Shown here: positions 13,552 to 18,475 of the stretch, piece by piece
How the letters are laid out: the number at the start of each line of letters is the position of its first letter
How positions within the stretch are numbered: position 1 is the stretch's first letter
Assembly (NCBI GenBank): GCA_016936785.1
Contig: JAFGXE010000049.1
Span: 1 to 18,475, forward strand
Length of the DNA: 18,475 nucleotides
DNA from: Alphaproteobacteria bacterium
GTDB taxonomy: Bacteria > Pseudomonadota > Alphaproteobacteria > Rs-D84 > NBLK01
Direction of reading: 5' to 3'
Program-made: the position numbers and the translations under genes
Notes under the pieces: generated by a model
Seen by the model: the letters and a program-made list of their open reading frames with translations, nothing else
Told to the model about the DNA's origin: nothing
Database searches by the model: none

Positions 13552-14619
13552 TTATTTTTTTATTTTTAAAAAAGCATCACCAGATCCTGTATCAATTTCA
13601 ATCTTTGCTTCTGCTGTTGACTCTTGTTTAAAATCTGACTCTGAATCACCAGAACCAGTGTCAATAAACCAATTTATCTTTGTATCTTTAGGCATAAAGA
13701 CTCTTGCATCGCCTGAACCCGTATCAATAGACCAAACTGCCTTTTTGTGAAGTGTTTTTGTTTGTATGAGAGTCACATCACCTGAACCTGTTTCAACATC
13801 CAACACCTTAAAATCACCTTGTCCACTTACTTTGCCAGAACCTGTTTCCGCTTTTATCCATCCGGAAATATTATTAAAAACAAGGTCTCCACTTCCTGCA
13901 GACAAGACATAATTTATATCTTTTATTGGCACTTTGATTGTTAGATCAAGATGACACCCTTCTTCCCAATAAGAACTCTTTTTTGTTGAAACTTCAAAAA
14001 GTGTCGCCTCTTTTGTTTCCCAATTTTTAATTTCACATTTTTCGTCTGAATACATTGCTTCATTATATTTAATTTCAACTTTTTGAAGTCCTTTAATCCC
14101 TTCCACCATAATGTCGCCAGATGTATTTTTGATGACAAGAGTTTTTTCAAAATTTGCAATTGAGTGCGCAAGAACATCCTTTCCTAGCTTATCTTTCTTC
14201 TCAGATTTATTTTTACTTTTAAGGGAAATCGCTCCTCCGAAAACCTTCATTCCATCCGAATTCATTTCAACAATTGGTGTAAAAAATACAATTGCAATAA
14301 TGATCAGAAGAAGAATAAAACCGAGTAAACTCATAAAACTGATTGAAATCCATTTCGTTATGCCAGAAACCCAGTTTTCATTCCTTTTCGCTTTTTCAGG
14401 AATAACAACATTTTTTTCTTTTAGAAATCTTTTTGCAAAAAGCTCTGCCGTCCCAAACTCTTTTAAAATTTCTGGAATCTTTTTCTTTGACGCTTCTGCT
14501 TTTTCTAAAATATGCGATTTAATCTCTAGAATTAGCTCTGAACGTTGCGATGCATCAAGTCCCTCTAGTGCTTTATCTAATTTATTTAAATAGATATCAA
14601 GTGATTTGTCTTTCATCAT
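13552..14619 (-). CDS. HAAS / DUF4097-type membrane protein with TGSGD repeats
   Basis: The 355-aa protein has three parts. A helical HAAS-like (DUF1700-type) domain at about residues 5-75 contains the sequence LEGLDASQRSELILEIKSHI. A membrane helix lies at about 90-115 (FMSLLGFILLLIIIAIVFF). An outside C-terminal beta-helical DUF4097 domain has repeated turns AGSGD, TGSGK, TGSGD (four copies) at roughly 20-residue spacing. Such proteins are usually encoded next to PadR regulators, as here, and are proposed to respond to envelope state. Two ATG codons stand in a row; the second (14616) has better spacing to AAAGGA, which overlaps the padR stop. It is intact and followed by a terminator. Confidence 0.85.
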   Translation of the reverse strand: MMKDKSLDIYLNKLDKALEGLDASQRSELILEIKSHILEKAEASKKKIPEILKEFGTAELFAKRFLKEKNVVIPEKAKRNENWVSGITKWISISFMSLLGFILLLIIIAIVFFTPIVEMNSDGMKVFGGAISLKSKNKSEKKDKLGKDVLAHSIANFEKTLVIKNTSGDIMVEGIKGLQKVEIKYNEAMYSDEKCEIKNWETKEATLFEVSTKKSSYWEEGCHLDLTIKVPIKDINYVLSAGSGDLVFNNISGWIKAETGSGKVSGQGDFKVLDVETGSGDVTLIQTKTLHKKAVWSIDTGSGDARVFMPKDTKINWFIDTGSGDSESDFKQESTAEAKIEIDTGSGDAFLKIKK

Positions 14620-14958
14620 TTATCCTTTTAATTTGATTGAAATTCCCAGCATTTCTTGGAAAATCTTTTCCATTTGATTTCTTTGTTTCTTTCCATTTTT
14701 AGTTAAAGTATAAAATTTACGTGGATGCCCTTTTACATTCTTTAAATCCCAAGATGATTCAATCATTTCTTCATCCTCCAAACGTGATAATAAAGGATAA
14801 AGCGTCCCATCTTTTACTTTAATATTTTCTCTTTCTAAAAGTTCTAAAAACTTTAACCCATATAATTTTTCATGCCGATACAACAGTTGAAGAATACATA
14901 AATCTAAGTATCCTTTTTTAATCTGAACCTGCCAATTTTCTAAAAACGAATCTTTCAT
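14620..14958 (-). CDS. PadR-family transcriptional regulator
   Basis: The 112-aa protein is a small PadR regulator with an N-terminal winged helix. GYLDLCILQLL, LYGLKFLEL and the wing KDGTLYPLLSRLEDEEMIES are typical, as is GHPRKFYTLT near residue 80. It usually represses its own operon until a ligand or stress releases it. It stands directly before the DUF4097 gene with no gap, so the two form one operon. An inverted repeat over the -10 box is a likely operator. No Shine-Dalgarno sequence precedes the ATG. Confidence 0.9.
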   Translation of the reverse strand: MKDSFLENWQVQIKKGYLDLCILQLLYRHEKLYGLKFLELLERENIKVKDGTLYPLLSRLEDEEMIESSWDLKNVKGHPRKFYTLTKNGKKQRNQMEKIFQEMLGISIKLKG

Positions 14959-14965
14959 ATATTAA

Positions 14966-14994
14966 TACATAGCATTACTAGGATAGAGAGTCAA
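14966..14994 (-). promoter_or_regulatory. padR promoter with probable PadR operator
   Basis: On the minus strand TTGACT (14994-14989), 17 bases, and TATGTA (14971-14966) form a good promoter, with TG before the -10. The start would be near 14959, at the padR ATG (14958). TAGTAAT and ATTAATA, seven bases apart and 6 of 7 positions symmetric, overlap the -10 and could bind PadR itself. Confidence 0.6.
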
Positions 14995-15027
14995 TACAAA
15001 AAATATCTTTTCTTTTTCTCTACGAAT

Positions 15028-15056
15028 TTGCTTTTCATTTCTCACTTTTCTATACT
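15028..15056 (+). promoter_or_regulatory. recG promoter
   Basis: TTGCTT (15028-15033), 17 bases, and TATACT (15051-15056) fit a sigma70 promoter. The predicted start falls at about 15063, which is the recG ATG, so the mRNA would be leaderless. It is divergent from the padR promoter, with about 30 bases between the -35 boxes. Confidence 0.6.
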
Positions 15057-15062
15057 CCAATT

Positions 15063-17141
15063 ATGGATGGTCATTTTTCTTATTTTTTTCGGTCTCTCCA
15101 AACACTCAAATCTATTGGGGCAAAGACAAAGAACAAGCTGACTTCCCTTGTCGGAGAACGGGTGGTTGATCTTCTTTTTCACCTCCCCAATCAAATCATT
15201 GATCGGTCGCATCGTCCTTCTCTGAATGAGGCTCAGGCGGATCAAATTGCAACGCTTGATATCATTGTCGAGAAACATGTTTTTCCACCTAAGTTTCGAA
15301 AAGTCCCCACGAAAGTCATTTGCCATGATGCAAATCACCCAGATAACCGCAAATTAACCTTGAGTTTTTTTCGTGCCAATCGTGATTATATAGAAAAGGC
15401 TCTGCCTGTTGGCGAACGTCGCCTTGTGAGCGGAAAGATTTCCGTCTATAAAAACGACCTTTCTATCCTTCATCCAGATTATATTTTGCCTCTCAATCAA
15501 GCGCATCAAATGATTCCATTTGAACCTGTTTACCCACTCACACAGGGACTCTCTAATCCTCTTATTCGGAAAGCAATAGATGAAATTATTAAAGACCTTC
15601 CTGATATGCCTGAATGGCTCGACTCGGAATGGATGCGTCAAAACCAATGGCTGTCATTCAAAGAATCACTTCGCGCGCTTCATCATCCAACTTCAACAAT
15701 TCTCCCTGAGAATGCCCGGAAACGCCTTGCTTATGATGAAATTCTATCCTCCCAAATTGCCCTTTCTCAAGCACGGGTTAAAGCGAAAAAGTCTCATGGA
15801 TTTTCACTTTCTCCTGCATACCAACTGCGGGAAAAACTTCTTGCCTCTCTCCCCTTTACCCTCACAAATGCACAAAAACGGGTTATTCAAGAAATAGATC
15901 ATGATCTTAAAGAGCCTTATCGGATGCGTCGTCTCGTTCAAGGAGATGTGGGCTCAGGAAAAACACTGGTTGCTTTAATGGCAATTTTTTCTGTTATTGA
16001 AAACAAAAAACAAGCCGTTCTGATGGCGCCGACAGAAATTCTTGCGCGTCAGCATTATGAAAAGATTTTGAAATATGTATCCGAATTTGGAATACAAATC
16101 TGCCTCATGATTGGTAAACAAACAGAACAAGAAAAGAAGCGCTTGAGACGACTGGTTGCCTTTGGAGATATCGATCTTGTGATTGGGACACATGCTGTTT
16201 TTCAAGACAAAGTTCAGTTTAAAAATCTGCGTTTGATTGTGATTGATGAACAACATCGTTTTGGTGTTGCCCAGCGTCTTGCACTTGCCGAGAAAGGCGA
16301 AACAACAGATGTTCTTGCGATGACTGCAACTCCTATTCCCAGATCACTTGCAATGACAATTTATGGTGACATGGATTTATCTGCGATTGATGAATTGCCT
16401 GCAAACCGAAAACCCATTGAAACAATTCTGCTCTCTGATCAAAAGATTGAGTCACTCATTGACCGCTTGAAAAAACAAATCGAATGTGGGGCAAAAGTGT
16501 ATTGGGTTTGTCCGCTTGTTGAAGAATCTGAAAAGCTTGATCTCATGGCTTCGGAGTCACGTGCACGCATGCTCAAAGATTATTTTGGAGATCAAGTTGG
16601 ACTTATTCATGGACGCCTAAGAAGCCATGAAAAAGAAGAGGTTATGCACGCGTTCTCAGATTCCAATGGAAAGACAAAAATCCTTGTTGCAACAACTGTA
16701 ATCGAGGTCGGTGTTGACGTGCCAAGCGCAACAATTATGGTAATTGAGCATGCCGAACGTTTTGGTCTTTCTCAGCTTCATCAACTTCGTGGACGTGTCG
16801 GACGGGGCGATCAGCAATCTCACTGTATTTTGATGTATGGGAAAAACATTACCCCAACAGGTCTTAAACGTCTCCAAGTCATGCGTGAAACAAATGACGG
16901 ATTTCAAATCGCCGAACACGATTTACTCTTACGGGGTGCGGGTGATGTTCTGGGTGTTAAACAAAGTGGTCTTCCTGCTTTTCGTATGGCAGATTTCGTT
17001 GCAGATCGCGATCTTCTTCAAAAAGCAATCACTGAAGCAAAATATCTCAGTGACCACCCCGAAATTCGAAAAGATCAACGACAAACTTTACTCGTTCTCT
17101 TTGACCGTATTCCAAAACCAAAACATTTTTTTGCGGGATGA
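15063..17141 (+). CDS. recG: ATP-dependent DNA helicase RecG
   Basis: RecG remodels stalled replication forks and branched recombination intermediates in the cytoplasm. The 692-aa chain is complete. The N-terminal wedge with its OB-fold is at about residues 50-150, Walker A GDVGSGKT at 294-301, and DEQHRFG at 395-401 (the DEQH form seen in RecG). The late helicase motif QLRGRVGRGDQQS and the C-terminal region FRMADFVADRDLL follow. The N-terminal SLQTLKSIGAKTKNKLTSL matches alphaproteobacterial RecG, which supports the ATG at 15063, although no Shine-Dalgarno sequence is present. It is a housekeeping chromosomal gene between the accessory regions. Confidence 0.97.
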   Translation: MDGHFSYFFRSLQTLKSIGAKTKNKLTSLVGERVVDLLFHLPNQIIDRSHRPSLNEAQADQIATLDIIVEKHVFPPKFRKVPTKVICHDANHPDNRKLTLSFFRANRDYIEKALPVGERRLVSGKISVYKNDLSILHPDYILPLNQAHQMIPFEPVYPLTQGLSNPLIRKAIDEIIKDLPDMPEWLDSEWMRQNQWLSFKESLRALHHPTSTILPENARKRLAYDEILSSQIALSQARVKAKKSHGFSLSPAYQLREKLLASLPFTLTNAQKRVIQEIDHDLKEPYRMRRLVQGDVGSGKTLVALMAIFSVIENKKQAVLMAPTEILARQHYEKILKYVSEFGIQICLMIGKQTEQEKKRLRRLVAFGDIDLVIGTHAVFQDKVQFKNLRLIVIDEQHRFGVAQRLALAEKGETTDVLAMTATPIPRSLAMTIYGDMDLSAIDELPANRKPIETILLSDQKIESLIDRLKKQIECGAKVYWVCPLVEESEKLDLMASESRARMLKDYFGDQVGLIHGRLRSHEKEEVMHAFSDSNGKTKILVATTVIEVGVDVPSATIMVIEHAERFGLSQLHQLRGRVGRGDQQSHCILMYGKNITPTGLKRLQVMRETNDGFQIAEHDLLLRGAGDVLGVKQSGLPAFRMADFVADRDLLQKAITEAKYLSDHPEIRKDQRQTLLVLFDRIPKPKHFFAG

Positions 17142-17150
17142 TATTTAACT

Positions 17151-17284
17151 CTACCGATTCATACGTGTCGGTTCAGCAAGGATTGCCCCGCAGACAGCAT
17201 CGAGTCCATCATCAACGCGATGATTTTTATTTGTTATTGTTAAAAAATAATCCAATTCACCTTGCGGTTTAACTTCTCGCGGAT
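17151..17284 (-). pseudogene. 3' remnant of a gene cut by the IS30 element
   Basis: On the minus strand about 42 codons are open up to TAG (17151-17153), including ELDYFLTITNKNHRVDDGLD and CGAILAEPTRMNR. The composition looks protein-like and is better than expected by chance. The DDGLDA-type tail recalls the C-terminal ends of phage large terminase subunits, but the match is weak. The frame loses its start where the IS30 left end begins, so the rest of the gene was probably lost or moved when the element inserted. Confidence 0.45.
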
Positions 17285-18222
17285 TCAAGTTCGAAACGCA
17301 ACACTTGATCCGACGAAAAGGATTTTAAAACATGGTTAAGTAGCATACACGTAAAGACTTCAAATTTCAAAAAGGAGTCGAAAAATGTACCACCACTTAA
17401 CCAATGGTCAACGATGCCAGATTTACGCGCTAAAGAAAAGAAAATTCTCATTACGTTCAATCGCACGAGATTTAACTGTTGATCCGAGCACAATCTCACG
17501 AGAGATAAATCGCAACTCAGGATGTCGTGGATATCGACTTTCTCAAGCACAGCTTTTGACAGACATAAAGAAACATTCATCAACATCTCATCCTCATAAA
17601 ATGACCACTAATGTTCTCACTTATATTCAAGACGGATTGGCTCTGCAATGGAGTCCCGAACAGATTGGTGGAAGGTTGCTTTTAGATAAAGGAATTCGTC
17701 TCAGTCAAGAACGGATTTATCAGCATATTTGGCAGGATAAAAAGGCGGGAGGACTGCTGTTTAAGAACCTTCGACAACGTGGTAAAAAGTACAACAAGAG
17801 AGCATCAAAAACAGCGGGAAGAGGCCTAATCCCTGGGCGAATCGACATCTGTTGCCACCCAGAGGTTGTTGATTTAAAGTCTCTTATTGGAGACTGGGAA
17901 GCCGACAGTGTTCTGGGTCAACAACTCGGTGGCGGAGTCATTGTTACGCTCTGTGAACGTAAAAGTCTTTTGGTCAAAATCGGTCGTGTCCGTCGACGAA
18001 CATCAGACTTAACTCAATCCGTGATTATTCGGTTATTAAATCCGTTATCTCGGTGGGTTCATACAATCACGTATGACAACGGAAAAGAGTTTGCGGGTCC
18101 ATGCAAAAGTGGATAAGAAATTAGGGTCAGATGCGTATTTTGCCAAGCCTTATCATGCCTGGGAAAGAGGGCTAAACGAAAATACAAACGGGTTAATTAG
18201 GCAGTACTTGCAAAAAGGAATA
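17282..18222 (+). mobile_element. Decayed IS30-family insertion sequence
   Basis: The left end is probably near 17282, where sequence starting TTCAAGTTCGAAACGCAAC leads into the transposase gene after about 100 bases. The right end is missing: similarity to an IS30 transposase stops near 18222, and unrelated sequence with a minus-strand terminator follows. No right inverted repeat could be found. The borders are estimates. Confidence 0.6.
17385..18222 (+). pseudogene. IS30-family transposase, frameshifted and truncated
   Basis: The first frame (17385-18116) has the IS30 N-terminal helix-turn-helix (FSLRSIARDLTVDPSTISRE) and the first two DDE residues, D174 in GDWEAD and D231 in TYDNGKEF. An extra C in the run at 18099-18100 shifts the frame. 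The other frame carries on with HAKVDKKLGSD and the third catalytic residue, E in NENTNGLIRQY (18178-18180). After QYLQKG the family similarity ends, so roughly the last 40-50 residues are lost. AAAGGAG precedes the ATG. With two lesions the enzyme is very likely dead. Confidence 0.85.
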
Positions 18223-18250
18223 AAAAAAGAGGTCACCCGAAGGCAACCTC
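18222..18250 (-). terminator. Minus-strand terminator with UUCG tetraloop
   Basis: On the minus strand GAGGTTGCC-TTCG-GGTGACCTC (18250-18229) forms a 9-bp stem with two G-U pairs and a very stable C(UUCG)G loop, followed by seven T residues. On the plus strand the same stem has A-C mismatches and no T-tract, so the minus direction is clear. Confidence 0.8.
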
Positions 18251-18257
18251 GCCCTTC

Positions 18258-18285
18258 ACTATATATGAATAAATTTCTGTGTCAA
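18258..18285 (-). promoter_or_regulatory. Minus-strand promoter between two terminators
   Basis: TTGACA (18285-18280), 16 bases, and TATAGT (18263-18258) on the minus strand. The start would be near 18251, at the foot of the terminator hairpin, so any product would be only about 30 bases long unless it reads through into the IS remnant. Confidence 0.45.
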
Positions 18286-18292
18286 GCTAAAT

Positions 18293-18320
18293 AAAAAAAA
18301 GTCCCTTCTTTCGAAGGGAC
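18293..18320 (-). terminator. Rho-independent terminator of the right-edge gene
   Basis: GTCCCTTC (18301-18308), loop TTTC, GAAGGGAC (18313-18320) form a perfect 8-bp stem. On the minus strand eight T residues follow. It lies 12 bases after the stop of the partial gene at the right edge. Confidence 0.85.
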
Positions 18321-18332
18321 TAAAAACTGAAA

Positions 18333-18475
18333 TTAATGTTTTGGATTTTTTTCCGTGTTAATGGTGATCTCAGGTCGTGGGACTGGAAGCTCATTAGACC
18401 TGTTAATCTGTTTCCTTTTAAAGAAGAAAAGCGTAACCTTTCCTTTTTTCTTTTTTGAAGCGTAATCGCTAAGAA
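18333..18475 (-). CDS. C-terminal part of an unidentified protein (runs off the window)
   Basis: The minus strand is open from the window edge for 46 codons to TAA (18335-18333), followed by a strong terminator. The tail has a Lys-rich part (YASKKKKGKVTLFFFKRKQI) and a Pro-rich part (ELPVPRPEITINTEKNPKH). No domain can be named. A second frame is also open here, but it runs to a stop within the terminator region and is less protein-like. The start lies outside the window. Confidence 0.55.
   Translation of the reverse strand, partial: LSDYASKKKKGKVTLFFFKRKQINRSNELPVPRPEITINTEKNPKH

Noticed and set aside
13580..13900. Regularly spaced repeats that could suggest a CRISPR-like array
   Set aside because: The repeats are codons of the TGSGD turns of the DUF4097 protein, in frame and degenerate at third positions, with no conserved spacer structure.
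17269..17586. 105-codon minus-strand ORF over the IS30 left part
   Set aside because: It overlaps the recognisable transposase N-terminus and its helix-turn-helix; the minus product has no family features.

Overview
The window is AT-rich DNA from a bacterium, most likely an alphaproteobacterium. The best evidence is RecG (15063-17141), whose N-terminus starts and reads like alphaproteobacterial RecG proteins. The low G+C content would suit one of the AT-rich alphaproteobacterial lineages, but no rRNA or other firm marker is present. No tRNA, rRNA or CRISPR array was seen.

Left edge (1-885): a possible CDS tail, a small basic hypothetical protein (184-453) and a tiny lysine-rich ORF (482-556) are followed by a plus-strand terminator. 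Facing them on the minus strand is a likely structured non-coding RNA (about 630-775) with a consensus promoter and a terminator hairpin.

Defence island (886-10640): a complete type I restriction-modification system, hsdM - hsdS - hsdR, is interleaved with three accessory genes. These are an Abi-like protein with a HEPN-type RNase motif directly after hsdM, a one-TM-helix protein directly before hsdS, and a two-TM-helix protein between hsdS and hsdR. A helix-turn-helix protein and a Doc-type (Fic fold) toxin follow on the same strand. The accessory genes are visibly more AT-rich than the hsd cores. A short duplicate of the hsdM C-terminal tail lies just before the one-TM-helix gene, which marks where cargo was probably inserted. 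This composite restriction, Abi, membrane-effector and toxin locus is the most interesting part of the window.

Middle (10641-13112): a tightly packed plus-strand operon encodes a GNAT acetyltransferase, a HAD hydrolase, a 67-aa protein, a staphylococcal-nuclease-like lipoprotein and a 136-aa protein of unknown function. It is followed by a weak terminator and a palindromic repeat flanked by 7-bp direct repeats. On the minus strand lie a secreted Excalibur-domain miniprotein and a PadR regulator / HAAS-DUF4097 membrane protein operon. The latter has its own terminator and is divergent from recG. Both padR and recG have -10 boxes so close to the ATG that leaderless mRNAs are likely.

Right end (17142-18475): a minus-strand gene remnant (DDGLDA-like tail), a decayed IS30-family element (frameshifted and truncated), two minus-strand terminators with a minus-strand promoter between them, and the C-terminal end of a minus-strand gene running out of the window.
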